Of a stretch of DNA of 64,000 nt, positions 26,657 to 37,728 are shown piece by piece. Source of the DNA: Halogeometricum rufum (GTDB taxonomy: Archaea; Halobacteriota; Halobacteria; Halobacteriales; Haloferacaceae); the NCBI RefSeq assembly GCF_900112175.1, contig NZ_FOYT01000007.1, positions 1 to 64,000 of the forward strand, in the 5' to 3' direction. A model generated the notes under the pieces. It ran no database searches. It was not told the DNA's origin and saw only the letters and a list, made by a program, of their open reading frames with translations. Position 1 is the stretch's first letter. Each line of letters opens with the position of its first letter. Made by a program: the position numbers and the translations under genes.

Positions 26657-27745
26657 TCACAGGCGGTCGAGACGGGACTCGGCGGCTTCGATACGGGCGT
26701 CGAGTTCTCGCTCGGCGCGGGTTCTGAACGCCGCGTCGTCGAACTCGTCGCCGGCCGCGAGGAACGAGCGGACGGCCCCCACTCTGGCGAACTCGCCGAC
26801 GCCGAACACGGCCTTCGTCGCGAGAAACGCGTCCGAGACCGGCCGCGCCGCCGCGTACCCGTCGAGGAGGGCGTCTCGAAGGTCGCTCCGCACCTCGTCG
26901 CGTCGGGCGATTTCGACGACGTTCTCCTCGACTTCGCGCAACTCCTTCGCGCCGCACCCCGCCTCGGCGTGTTCCCAGTCGAGGACGGCGCGGACGGTGC
27001 CGTCGCGGGTGATCAGGTTGTCGGGGGTGAAGTCGCCGTGGAGCAGGACCGGCCCCGACTCCGGGCGGACGAGGTCCGACATCCGTTCGAAGCACTCGAC
27101 CGCCCGGTCGGCGAGGTCAGAGACGGGCGACTCCCGGGCGGCGTCGGCGTACTCCTCGTACCGCCGGCGGTAGTGGGCCCGCCAGTCGGCGACGCGGTCG
27201 TCGACGGTCAACGCCCCGGACCGTCCCGACACCGACCCGTACCGCTCGAACGCCGTCTGCGCGTGGAGCGTTCCGAGCGCGCGACCCATCTCGCGGACGA
27301 CCGCTCGCTTTCGTCCCCGCGGGAACGACCGGAACTGACCGATGCTCGATAGCTCGTCCCCGCCGACGTGTTCGACCACCGAGTACGGGTACGGCAGGTC
27401 GCAGCCGTCGGGTTCGACGGTCACCGTACCCGGAACCGGCACCGACGTTCGGGCGTCGAGATGTCGGTACGCCGCCGCCCCTCGCTGCAACTGCGCCGCC
27501 TTCTCCTCCGGCGCGAACTTGAGCACGTACGTCGCGTCGTGGTCGCGGACCGCGAACGCGAACGTGACGCCGCCGTCGCCGGCCGTCGAGTCGCCGTGAA
27601 CCGCTATCGACGACGCGTCCGGGAACGTCCGTCTCGCCGCTCGACGGGCCTCGGGTTCGCCGACGGTCATCTCGGACCGCCGCTCTGCGGACTCGCGTTC
27701 GGCCGCTTGTTCTAGCTCCGTGACGTAGCCTAAACTCGGTAGCAT
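26657..27745 (-). CDS. Aminoglycoside-phosphotransferase (APH)-family kinase
   Basis: A 362-residue protein with a kinase-like fold. The N-lobe contains VTFAFAVRDHDATYVLKFAP (Lys for ATP) and the hinge PYSVVEHVGGDEL; the catalytic loop is LLHGDFTPDNLI and the metal Asp is in AVLDWEHAEAG. The C-lobe is all helical. APH-family proteins in archaea phosphorylate small molecules such as sugars or choline-like compounds; antibiotic resistance is not implied. A second Met at residue 26 (27670) is an alternative start. It lies 52 bases behind the membrane protein of the serine hydrolase operon and may be its last gene. Confidence 0.88.
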   Translation of the reverse strand: MLPSLGYVTELEQAAERESAERRSEMTVGEPEARRAARRTFPDASSIAVHGDSTAGDGGVTFAFAVRDHDATYVLKFAPEEKAAQLQRGAAAYRHLDARTSVPVPGTVTVEPDGCDLPYPYSVVEHVGGDELSSIGQFRSFPRGRKRAVVREMGRALGTLHAQTAFERYGSVSGRSGALTVDDRVADWRAHYRRRYEEYADAARESPVSDLADRAVECFERMSDLVRPESGPVLLHGDFTPDNLITRDGTVRAVLDWEHAEAGCGAKELREVEENVVEIARRDEVRSDLRDALLDGYAAARPVSDAFLATKAVFGVGEFARVGAVRSFLAAGDEFDDAAFRTRAERELDARIEAAESRLDRL

Positions 27746-27797
27746 TGCGTGTCTCGCTCGAAATGTGTCTCACTCGGTGTGTTCGTCGGAAGTCGAT

Positions 27798-28199
27798 TCA
27801 GGGCGGGAGGAACCCGAGGACCCAGAGCTGCCAGCAGAGTCCGAGTCCCAGGAGGGCCAGCACCGTCTGGTGGACGCGAGCGCGGCGCGACCAGTACCCG
27901 TTCCGCCACGCGAGGGCCGCGCCGAGGGCCGCACTCGGCGCGAGAAACGCGACGAGCGACGGGAGCGCCAGCACCGCCCGCATCGCTGGCGGCCGCGTGA
28001 GGAGCGTGAGCCTGCCGCCGCGCCCCACGACGAACAGGAAGGCCAGCACGAACCCGACGGCGACGACGCTCAGTGCGGTTCCCGCCGCCCGGGCGAGCCA
28101 CGGGAGACTGGGCAGGCGGCGTCGGAGTCGTTCTCCGGTTCCTGCGTCCTCGCGTTCGCGCGGCCGTCCCGTCTCCCGCGTTCGTCCTCGGTCCGTCAT
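27798..28199 (-). CDS. Membrane protein coupled to serine hydrolase (possible split C-terminal part)
   Basis: A 133-residue protein. The first 32 residues are a polar Arg/Glu/Gly-rich stretch (RETGRPREREDAGTGERLRR); three membrane helices follow (about 35-58, 68-92 and 108-130). It starts inside the stop of the serine hydrolase gene (ATGA overlap). Some bacterial and archaeal serine hydrolases of this class carry a C-terminal membrane module of about four helices in the same chain. Here one helix is at the end of the upstream protein and three are in this one, with low-complexity linkers on both sides of the junction, so an old or sequencing frameshift is possible. Confidence 0.7.
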   Translation of the reverse strand: MTDRGRTRETGRPREREDAGTGERLRRRLPSLPWLARAAGTALSVVAVGFVLAFLFVVGRGGRLTLLTRPPAMRAVLALPSLVAFLAPSAALGAALAWRNGYWSRRARVHQTVLALLGLGLCWQLWVLGFLPP

Positions 28200-29947
28200 C
28201 CGTCGGCCTCCGTATCGTTCCGGTCGCGTCTGTCTGTCTCCGTACCGTCCCGGCCGCGCCCGTCGCTCTCTGCGTCGTTTCGACCGCCGCTGTCGCTCTC
28301 CCCGTCGTCACGGCGCGCTCCCCGCACCCGTCGCCACCCGCGCCGGACGCGACATCCGACCCGTCCGGCCAGCGAGAGGCCGAACCCGGCCGCGGTCCCG
28401 CCGACGACGCTCCCGGTGAGGAGTCGTCGCTCGTGGAACGGCACCGGGAGGTGGACGCCCGTGGGGTCGCTGTTCGCGTTCATCGCGGTCACCGCCCCGT
28501 CGTCGACTTCGAACGCGAGCACGTCGCGTCCGTCGACCGCCCGGTACACGTAGGGCTCGGTTTCGACCCACTCGCGGGCGTCGCCGCCGGCCGTCGTCGT
28601 GCGGAGTCGCCCGTCGCCCGCGGGTTCGACGGCGACGTGTGCGAGCACGTCGGCGACGTGCAGCGGACCGGCGTTCGGGAGGTTGGTGGGGCTGTACTCG
28701 CCGGCGACGGTCTCGGCGCGCGCCCGACCGCCCGGCTTCGCCGACGGCGCGCGCGCCGGCGACGGCAGGAGGTCGAACGCCGCGAGTATCTCGTCGACGA
28801 CCGCCGCGGGCGACTCGCCGGCTCTGGCGTTGTAGTTCACGAAGACGCCGACGCCGCGGTCGCGGGACAGCACGAGTCGACTGGCGAAGTCGACGGTCGC
28901 CCCCGAGTGGCCGACGAGTCCGGCGTCCGGACCGCCGTACTCGTGGAACCCGTACCGCCAGTTGGTGACCGCGGGGTGGCGCACGTGGTGTCTGTCGTGC
29001 ATCGCCTCGACCGTCTCCGGGTTCAGGACTCGCCCCCCGTCGACCGCGCCGTCGCCGAGGTGGGCGCGGACGAACGCGGCCACGTCGCTCGCCGTCGCAG
29101 TCGTCGACCCCGCGGGGCGCATGTTGACGAACGTCTCGTCGGCGGTGGTGAACCCCGTCCCGTCTCGCTCGTGTCCCGCCGCGGGGTCACCGGGGTGGTC
29201 CTCCGGGACCGGCTGTGCGAACGTGCTGTGGCTCATGTTCAGCGGCTCGAAAACTTCGGACTGGACGTACTCCTCGAAGGTCGTCCCGTGGGCTTCGGCG
29301 ACGACGTGGCCCGCGAGCGCCGCCCCGTAGTTCGAGTAGCCCACCAGCGCTCCCGGCGGGCGCACGCGGTCCGGTCGCTGCTCGGCGAGCAGCGTCTCTA
29401 ACGGAGCGAGGGCGTCCGGGTTCGCGACGATTCCGGGGTCCAGAGCCGACGCGAAGCCGGCGGTGTGGGTGCCGAGGTGCCGGAGTGTCACCGGGTCGTC
29501 GTCCGTCTCCGGGACGGTGACCGCGGAATCGTCGAGGTACGCGTTCACGTCCTCGTCCAGCGAGAGGACGCCGCGCTCGACGCCCTGCATGACCGCGGTC
29601 CACGTGATTAGCTTGCCGACCGATCCGATGCGGAACGGCGTCTCGTCCCCCCGGGCCGGAACTCCCGCCTCGACGTTCGCGGAGCCGTACCCCGCGACGA
29701 GGGAGGGCCCGCCCTCGACGACGACGGCGACGCTCGCGCCGGGCGTCGCGTCGCCGATTCGCCCGCGCATCCGCTCGTCCACGAACGCCGCGAGTTCGTC
29801 TCGACTCTCGAACGGGGCCGAACCGAGCGACTCGGCGTTCCGGCGGGCGACCCCCGTCGCTCGCGTCCGGTCGCTCGCGAGGCCCAGACCGGCGATGCCC
29901 GAAGCGCCGAGGGCGGCGAGAAACCCGCGCCTGGAGACGCTACTCAC
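28196..29947 (-). CDS. Serine hydrolase of the beta-lactamase (class C/PBP-like) family
   Basis: A 583-residue protein. SVSRRGFLAALGASGIAGLG is a Tat signal, so the domain works outside the cell. The catalytic motifs are S-x-x-K in GSVGKLIT (Ser109, Lys112), Y-x-N in GYSNYG, and H-S-G in VGHSGATVDF. These enzymes are esterases, peptidases or amidases; as the host lacks murein, a cell-wall role is unlikely. Near the C-terminus one membrane helix (LTGSVVGGTAAGFGLSL) is followed by a polar tail with repeated Arg/Asp/Glu. It overlaps the methyltransferase gene upstream by 8 bases and the membrane protein downstream by 4. Confidence 0.9.
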   Translation of the reverse strand: MSSVSRRGFLAALGASGIAGLGLASDRTRATGVARRNAESLGSAPFESRDELAAFVDERMRGRIGDATPGASVAVVVEGGPSLVAGYGSANVEAGVPARGDETPFRIGSVGKLITWTAVMQGVERGVLSLDEDVNAYLDDSAVTVPETDDDPVTLRHLGTHTAGFASALDPGIVANPDALAPLETLLAEQRPDRVRPPGALVGYSNYGAALAGHVVAEAHGTTFEEYVQSEVFEPLNMSHSTFAQPVPEDHPGDPAAGHERDGTGFTTADETFVNMRPAGSTTATASDVAAFVRAHLGDGAVDGGRVLNPETVEAMHDRHHVRHPAVTNWRYGFHEYGGPDAGLVGHSGATVDFASRLVLSRDRGVGVFVNYNARAGESPAAVVDEILAAFDLLPSPARAPSAKPGGRARAETVAGEYSPTNLPNAGPLHVADVLAHVAVEPAGDGRLRTTTAGGDAREWVETEPYVYRAVDGRDVLAFEVDDGAVTAMNANSDPTGVHLPVPFHERRLLTGSVVGGTAAGFGLSLAGRVGCRVRRGWRRVRGARRDDGESDSGGRNDAESDGRGRDGTETDRRDRNDTEADG

Positions 29948-30665
29948 GGCCCACCTCCGTCCGGCGCGTCGGAACGGCGTCGATTTCGACGACGAGGCCG
30001 AAGAACCGGTCTCGTACGCGCTCGATTTCGAGGCTCGTCTCCCGGACCGTCACTCGGGGCTCGTGGTTCAACCGGCAGCCGGTCTTCTCGTAGTGGGCGT
30101 CGGCGCGCCGGTCCTGAAGCCACGCGACGGGGCGGACGTCGCTGCGGCCGTGTTCGAGGAGCAGCACCCGACCGTCCGGTTTACAGACCCGCGCCATCTC
30201 TTCCAGCGCCGTTCGCGGTTCGGGGAACGTACAGGTGGAGAACGACGAGACGACGGTATCGAAGTTGTCGTCGTCGAAATCCAGCGCCTGTGCGTCCATC
30301 CGGCGGGCGGTGCCGTCCAGTCCGAGGCGGGCGAGTTCCTCGCGGGCGTGGCTGAGCACTCCGTCGCTGACGTCGACGCCGACGACGGCGTCCGCCGCGC
30401 GGAGGTACCGAAAGTTCCTGCCGGTGCCGCAGGCGACGTCCAGTACCCGGCCGTCGGCCCGCCCGAACTGCCGGCGGCGGTAGCGACCCGCGAACAAGCG
30501 GTCGAGTCGCCGCCACCGCGCCAGTCCGTCGGCCACCTCGTCGTACGCGTCGGCTATCTTCGCCGCCGACATCGAGTCTCGCTCGCTCGACTGCCGTCGC
30601 TCGGTGCTGTCTTCGTTCGTGCGATTCCGCCGGTCCGTCGGTCCGCGTGAGTTACTCGATTGCAT
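29940..30665 (-). CDS. Class I SAM-dependent methyltransferase (UbiE-like)
   Basis: A 241-residue protein. Motif I is VLDVACGTGRNFRYLRA (about 73-89), then VGVDVSDGVLSHAREEL, MDAQALDFDDDNFDTVVSSF and LEEMARVCKPDGRVLLLEHG, the UbiE/COQ5-type layout. The C-terminal CRLNHEPRVTVRETSLEIE fits small-molecule methyltransferases. The first 31 residues are a polar Arg/Ser/Asn-rich extension; the Met at 30572 (MSAAKIADAYD) may be the true start. It is the first gene of an operon with the serine hydrolase and membrane protein, behind a palindromic operator-like site. Confidence 0.87.
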   Translation of the reverse strand: MQSSNSRGPTDRRNRTNEDSTERRQSSERDSMSAAKIADAYDEVADGLARWRRLDRLFAGRYRRRQFGRADGRVLDVACGTGRNFRYLRAADAVVGVDVSDGVLSHAREELARLGLDGTARRMDAQALDFDDDNFDTVVSSFSTCTFPEPRTALEEMARVCKPDGRVLLLEHGRSDVRPVAWLQDRRADAHYEKTGCRLNHEPRVTVRETSLEIERVRDRFFGLVVEIDAVPTRRTEVGRE

Positions 30666-30710
30666 CTCGTCGGCCTCCTAGACTCCGACCGAGACACGGC
30701 TCCGCGACGC

Positions 30711-30724
30711 CGATAAAGTTATCG
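30711..30724. promoter_or_regulatory. Palindrome over the promoter of the methyltransferase operon
   Basis: CGATAA (30711-30716), AG and TTATCG (30719-30724) form a perfect 6-bp inverted repeat. On the minus strand the same bases read ACTTTATCG, a TATA-like box about 45 bases before the start at 30665. A bound regulator would block it. A second weaker dyad, TTATC and GATAA, overlaps its right side. Confidence 0.4.
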
Positions 30725-30863
30725 GAAATTTGATAATTTGTCGGGTTCGTTTCAAAACCGCAGTTGAGCGACTGGGACGGGTTCGAGCGTCGTTCGCGCC
30801 GTTTCGGCGTCACTCCGCTGCGAGCGCCGCCGCTCGCTCAACGGCGCTTTCGTAAGAACGCTG

Positions 30864-31787
30864 TCACGAACGCGGCAGGTCGCCGCTCTCGCGTCGCACG
30901 CGCTCGGTCCGCGTCACCGTCGCCGACGAGTCGAGTCGGAGCCGAACCGCGTCGTCGCCGCGACGCAGCACGGCTTCGTACGCCGGGGGGTCGTCGGCGA
31001 CGCGTTCGGACGTCCAGCGCCCCTCGCGGACGTGTTCGTGGAACTCCCAGACGGCCTTCGTCGTCACGTCGACTCCCCGGTCCCAGTGGAACGCAATCGA
31101 CGCGGGGTGGTACGCCACGCTGTAGGTCAGCGGGCTGTTGTACTCCCGGAGGCACGCCGCGCAGTCGCTCTTCGCGAGGAAGGGGTCGGCGTCGGGCAAC
31201 GGACTGCCGGGGAGGTGGACCACCTCCGTCGAGAGGTCGCCCCCGCACTCCGGACACAGTCCGCGGCGAATCTGCCGGTAGTCCTCGGCGCTCCGGAGCG
31301 TCACGCTCCGGACGAGGTCGTCCGCGTCCCGCCGTCTGACCTGCGCGGGCGTCACCGGGTGCCCCGCCACCTGCGTCTCACACGCGGTGCAGTCGACGCG
31401 GAAGAACTGGTGGTCGAGGCTCGCTTCGAGCGCCTCCGCCCCGCAGAAGACGCAGACGCCGGCGACCGGTTCGGGGCCGACCGACGCCGGTCGCTCGTAG
31501 TTCCCCGACAGGATGAACCGGACGATGCGCTCGCCGGCGTGCGACAGCGAGTAGCCGTCGTCGCCCTTCCGGAGGTACGTCCCGACGAGTTCGCCGAGGT
31601 GGTACGACAGCTTCGAGGTGTTCTCGACCGGCACGTGCTCGTATATCTCGGAGAACGCGAGTTCGGCCGGCCCCGACCCGACCCCCGCGAGTTCGTACTG
31701 CGCGACGGCGACGGCTCGGAGGATTTCGACGCGGGTCTCGTCGGCGAGGAGTCCGAAGACGTCCGCCGCCGAGCGCTCGTCTGTCAT
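30864..31787 (-). CDS. ArsR-like winged-helix protein with zinc-binding region
   Basis: A 307-residue protein. Residues 5-95 form a winged helix: ADVFGLLADETRVEILRAVA, then FSEIYEHVPVENTSKLSYHL, then the wing RKGDDGYSLSHAGERIV. After it come Cys pairs: CVFCGAEAL, VDCTACETQV, CPECGGDLST and SDCAACLREY, enough for two zinc sites. The C-terminal part, VAYHPASIAFHWDRGVDVTT, resembles a regulator-type domain. It is a common haloarchaeal arrangement (ArsR-type HTH followed by zinc domain). Ligand and target are unknown. Confidence 0.85.
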   Translation of the reverse strand: MTDERSAADVFGLLADETRVEILRAVAVAQYELAGVGSGPAELAFSEIYEHVPVENTSKLSYHLGELVGTYLRKGDDGYSLSHAGERIVRFILSGNYERPASVGPEPVAGVCVFCGAEALEASLDHQFFRVDCTACETQVAGHPVTPAQVRRRDADDLVRSVTLRSAEDYRQIRRGLCPECGGDLSTEVVHLPGSPLPDADPFLAKSDCAACLREYNSPLTYSVAYHPASIAFHWDRGVDVTTKAVWEFHEHVREGRWTSERVADDPPAYEAVLRRGDDAVRLRLDSSATVTRTERVRRESGDLPRS

Positions 31788-31953
31788 GGTTCTCGGTGGC
31801 CGACACCACGCCCGCGTCGATATTGAATCCCGGGCCGTCCGGGGGGTCGTCGCCGCCCGGTACGGCGCGTTCGGACTCGCCGCTCGACGACCTCGACAGG
31901 ACGATACTAGACCCGCACGCTCGGTGGCGACACGCGAACGGACGGGCGACCGA

Positions 31954-32631
31954 CTACCCCCCGTCGGCCGCGGTCCGCCCGCCGGTGCGGATTCGCTCCG
32001 TCACGTCGGTCAGCAGGTCTCGGGGCACTCGGTCGGCGGGGTACGTCCGACTACTGCCGTCGACGAGGTCGATTCGGAGTTCGCCGTCCTCGTGGGTGAC
32101 CGCCGCGAGACGGTCGTAGGGGAACTCGGTCGCGCCGTCGGCCACCGTCCAACTCGTGGTGAACAGGTCCACCTCGCCCCCCTCGTGGACCCGGAGCGCA
32201 CGCTCTCCCACCGCCAGGTTCGTGAGTTCGTACCGCTTCGACGGGTCGAGGCCGGGGACGGAGCCGGTACCGGCGCGCAGCGAGTGAACCGTCGCGTCGC
32301 CGGGGGTGTCCGCCGCCGCGGCGCGTCTGACGCGGGCCGCACCGGTTTCGAGCGCGTCCGCCGCGCGGCGGTTCACGGCTCGAACGCCGGCGGCCGCCAG
32401 CGCCGGTCCGCCGAGGAGGATGGCACCGCCGAGCCAGATGCGGTCGGCGGCGAGGAGGAAGTTGAGACCGAGCATGAGCGCCAGCACCACCGCCCACGGC
32501 CACTGCCAGCCGGCGGTCCACACCGGCCCGAACACGCCGACGTCCAGCGACCCCTCCTCGGCCATCGCGTCTCCCCGCGACGCTGCCGCGTCTGCCGTCT
32601 GCGACGCTCCCCCTCGCGCAGTCGTTGTCAT
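31954..32631 (-). CDS. Membrane protein with C-terminal soluble domain, unknown function
   Basis: A 225-residue protein from the ATG at 32631, set by a minus-strand TATA-like ATACTTATT about 28 bases upstream. After a polar leader it has two adjacent TM helices (roughly 38-57 and 62-82). The C-terminal ~120 residues (YELTNLAVGERALRVHEGGE, VDLFTTSWTVADGATEFPYD, DGELRIDLVDGSSRTYPADR) form a beta-rich domain resembling PH-like membrane proteins. No function is known. A longer in-frame version from 32754 would cross the promoter and was rejected. Confidence 0.68.
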   Translation of the reverse strand: MTTTARGGASQTADAAASRGDAMAEEGSLDVGVFGPVWTAGWQWPWAVVLALMLGLNFLLAADRIWLGGAILLGGPALAAAGVRAVNRRAADALETGAARVRRAAAADTPGDATVHSLRAGTGSVPGLDPSKRYELTNLAVGERALRVHEGGEVDLFTTSWTVADGATEFPYDRLAAVTHEDGELRIDLVDGSSRTYPADRVPRDLLTDVTERIRTGGRTAADGG

Positions 32632-32887
32632 CACGTCGTCCGACGGGCTCTGCCGGAATAAGTATTGTGTAAATCTACCAATACAGATGGTCGCCGAAGC
32701 GTTCGAATGCTCTCCCACAGCAGCGTTCGACGGCTGAGATAGCGGACAAAACACGCTTATGATGATAACCGTGTCGTCTTACCACGTCTGCTCTTCCGAC
32801 TGGGGACTAGCAGACCCGATTCGGTGCCGGGCAGATGTGTGCAAAAAGCACAATTTTATTCGACGGCGGGTCGAAGCACTAGCCGTG

Positions 32888-34288
32888 ATGGACCCGATAG
32901 TCATCGTCGGCGGGGACGCCGCCGGAATGAGTGCCGCGAGCAAGTTCAAGCGGGAGGCTCCCGACCGCGACGTCGTCGTGTTCGAACGCGGCGAGTGGGT
33001 CTCTTACGGGGCGTGCGGGCTGCCGTACTACGTGAAGGGGGACGTCGAGGAACTCGACGACCTGGTGTCGCTCTCCGCCGCGGAGTTCGAAGAACGTGGT
33101 ATCGACCTCCGGACCGGTCACGAAGTCGTCGCCATCGACACGGACGAACGGACGGTTCGCGTGGTCGGCCCCGACGGGGAGTTCACCCAGTCGTACGAGG
33201 ACCTCCTCGTCGCGACGGGCGCGCGAGCGCTCGAACCGCCCGTCGCGGGGACGGACCTCGACGGCGTGTTCACGCTCCACGACATGGACGCGGCGGCGAG
33301 AATCAGAGCCTACCTCGGTCTCGACGCGCCCCCGGTCGACGACGGCGCGGGCGAGTCGGCCGGGTTCGACGACGTGAGCGAGGTGGACGCCGTCGCCGTC
33401 GTCGGCGGCGGCTACGTCGGCGTCGAGATGGCCGAGGCGTTCGCCGAACACGGTATCACCGTCCACCTGTTCGAGATGCTCCCCCACACGCTCCGGCCGT
33501 TCGGTGCGGAGGCGGCGGCCGTGGTCGAGGAACACCTCGAAGACGAGGGGGTTCGCCTCCACCTGAACACCGCCGTCGAGGAACTCGCCGGCACCGAGTC
33601 GGTCACCGCCGTCGTGACCGAGGACGGCGAGGTTCCGGTCGACGCGGCCCTGCTCGGGGCCGGCGTGGCGCCGAACGCCGAACTGGCCGAGCGCGCGGGC
33701 ATCGAACTCGGTCCGACCGGCGCCGTCGCCACCGACGAGTTCGGTCGGACGAGCGCGGACCACGTGTACGCCGCCGGCGACGTGGCCGAGGCGCGCAACG
33801 TCGTCACCGACGAACCGGACTACGTCCCCCTCGCGCTGACGGCGAACCGGGCCGGCCGCGCCATCGGGGCGACGCTCGCCGGAGAGCCGACGCGAACGGG
33901 CGGGATAGCCGGGACGGCGGCGCTGAAAGCGTTCGACCTCGAAGTGGCGCGGACGGGTCTCGTGGACGAGGACGCCGCACGCGAGGCCGGGTTCGACCCC
34001 GTGTCGGTGACGGTCACCACCGGGTCGCGCGCCCACTACTACCCGGGGAGCCGTGAGATTCAGATAACCGCCGTCGGCGACGCGGAGAGCGGGCGACTCC
34101 TCGGCGCGAGCATGGTGGGCCGCGAGGGCGTCGCGAAGCGCATCGACACCGTCGCGACGGCTCTTCACGCCGGCTTCACCGCCGAAGACGTGTCGATGCT
34201 CGACCTCTCGTACGCGCCGCCGTTCAGCCCCGTCTGGGACCCGGTGCTGACCGCGGCGAAGGTGCTGGACGGGAAGCTAGCCGACTGA
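32888..34288 (+). CDS. Pyridine nucleotide-disulfide oxidoreductase, CoA-disulfide reductase/NADH oxidase type
   Basis: A 466-residue flavoprotein from the ATG at 32888. FAD motif IVGGDAAGMSAASK (4-18), the single redox Cys43 in SYGACGLPYYVKGD, the NAD(P) motif VVGGGYVGVEMAEAFAEHG (about 172-190), and the second FAD motif VYAAGDVAEA are intact. Cys43 is the residue that cycles as a CoA mixed disulfide or sulfenate in CoADR/Nox proteins. The C-terminal dimer domain has ALKAFDLEVARTGL. No rhodanese domain is fused. It would reduce CoA disulfide, polysulfide or oxygen. A TTTTATT box at 32853-32859 fits a leaderless start. Confidence 0.92.
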   Translation: MDPIVIVGGDAAGMSAASKFKREAPDRDVVVFERGEWVSYGACGLPYYVKGDVEELDDLVSLSAAEFEERGIDLRTGHEVVAIDTDERTVRVVGPDGEFTQSYEDLLVATGARALEPPVAGTDLDGVFTLHDMDAAARIRAYLGLDAPPVDDGAGESAGFDDVSEVDAVAVVGGGYVGVEMAEAFAEHGITVHLFEMLPHTLRPFGAEAAAVVEEHLEDEGVRLHLNTAVEELAGTESVTAVVTEDGEVPVDAALLGAGVAPNAELAERAGIELGPTGAVATDEFGRTSADHVYAAGDVAEARNVVTDEPDYVPLALTANRAGRAIGATLAGEPTRTGGIAGTAALKAFDLEVARTGLVDEDAAREAGFDPVSVTVTTGSRAHYYPGSREIQITAVGDAESGRLLGASMVGREGVAKRIDTVATALHAGFTAEDVSMLDLSYAPPFSPVWDPVLTAAKVLDGKLAD

Positions 34289-34472
34289 CCGCCGACCGAC
34301 GGGCGAGCCGACGAGGCCGCCCGCAGCCGCCAGAATAGCGCTCTACAGACAATTCTATACTCGTGTATGAATCCCCCGCGACACTCCTTCTGACGGGTTC
34401 GTACACGGTAAATATCTCTACGATGGGAGTGAACGACGGGTATCGGACTTCTCTGATTTGCGGCCGGGTCGC

Positions 34473-34499
34473 TTTTGGTATTGTTCCACCAAAACAATA
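34473..34499. promoter_or_regulatory. Interleaved inverted repeats before the double-Usp gene
   Basis: TTTTGGT (34473-34479) and ACCAAAA (34488-34494) are exact inverted repeats 8 nt apart. TATTGTT (34479-34485) and AACAATA (34493-34499) form a second exact pair interleaved with the first. They end at the AATATTA that is the likely TATA element 25 bases before the ATG at 34527. An operator role is inferred. Confidence 0.4.
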
Positions 34500-34526
34500 T
34501 TACTGGTAGCGACCGTATCTCCGTTC

Positions 34527-35384
34527 ATGCGAATCGTATTTGCCACCGACCTGTCCGACGCGAACAAGGCGGCGATGGAGTCCAGAACCTGTCTGGAGTG
34601 TCTCGACAACATCGGCGTGACCGAGGTTCACCTGATAACGGTCGTTCCGGACAACGTCTCCAGTGGGCTGCCCGGGATGGACGTGGCGACGGACGCCCAC
34701 AAGGCGCTCGGCGCTCAGCGGGAGGTGTTCGAGGAGGCCGGCTTCGACGTGGAGACGCACGTCGCGCGGGGGACGCCGCACCGACGCATCAACGGGCTCG
34801 CCGAACGCGTCCACGCCGACATGATCGTCGTCGGGTCGCGCGGGGAGTCGCCGCTCCGCAACCGACTCATCGGCGGCACCGTGCGGAACGTCGCGCGGAC
34901 GGCCGTCAAACCGCTGCTCGTCGAGCGCATCGAGAAGACCGAGGAGGGCCACGCCGTCAAGAAGGAACACCTGTTCCAGGACGCGCTGTACGCGACCGAC
35001 TTCTCGGAGAACGCCGACCGGGCGTTCGACTTCTTCCCGGAGTTGACGGGTGCGACCGAACGGGCGTACCTGCTTCACGTCCGCGGGCGCGAACAACAGC
35101 GAGGCGACCTGACCGAGGAGGAGGCTCGGGACCGACTCGAGGCGATGGCCACCGAACTCCGCGACCGGATGGGCATCGACGTCGAGACGAACGTCCGCAC
35201 CGGCGGCGTCCTCGACGAGATTCTCGCCGAGGAGCGACGCGTCGGCGCGACCACGACGCTCGTCGGCGCTCGGGGGACCAGCAGGCTCCGCCGACTCCTC
35301 CTCGGCGACACCGCCGAGTCCGTCGTGGCGCAGGGGAACAACAACGTCCTACTCGTTCCGCCGGGCTCGGCCACGCCGCGGTAG
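34527..35384 (+). CDS. Tandem universal stress protein (two UspA domains)
   Basis: A 285-residue protein from the ATG at 34527 (MRIVFATDLSDANKAAMESR). Domain 1 (1-140) keeps VVGSRGESPLRNRLIGGTVR, the ATP-loop type G-x2-G-x9-G(S/T). Domain 2 (150-280) begins LYATDFSENADRAFDFFPEL and ends VGARGTSRLRRLLLGDTAES, again with the loop. The linker is EKTEEGHAVKKEHLFQD. Fused UspA pairs bind nucleotides and are induced by stress. It lies between the CoA-disulfide reductase-like gene and katG, both linked to redox stress. Confidence 0.9.
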   Translation: MRIVFATDLSDANKAAMESRTCLECLDNIGVTEVHLITVVPDNVSSGLPGMDVATDAHKALGAQREVFEEAGFDVETHVARGTPHRRINGLAERVHADMIVVGSRGESPLRNRLIGGTVRNVARTAVKPLLVERIEKTEEGHAVKKEHLFQDALYATDFSENADRAFDFFPELTGATERAYLLHVRGREQQRGDLTEEEARDRLEAMATELRDRMGIDVETNVRTGGVLDEILAEERRVGATTTLVGARGTSRLRRLLLGDTAESVVAQGNNNVLLVPPGSATPR

Positions 35385-35553
35385 CGTCGCGGTACGCCGC
35401 GGTCTGAGACGCCCCCTGACGGGGCCGCCGCCGCCGACCGTCGACTAGCGGCGGGTCGACCTGCCCCGCAGCCGGAACGTAACCCCTCTCTGATATTATT
35501 TCATAGTACAGCTAGAATATTGGGCTACAGAGAAAGATTCGTTTCCGAATTAG

Positions 35554-37728
<2,175 letters not shown>

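Noticed and set aside
30764-31339. Forward frame overlapping the ArsR-like gene
   Set aside because: Arg/Ser/Pro-rich and opposite a gene with clear winged-helix and zinc motifs.
34165-34497. 110-codon reverse frame across the end of the flavoprotein gene
   Set aside because: Overlaps real coding sequence and has mixed, non-acidic composition.
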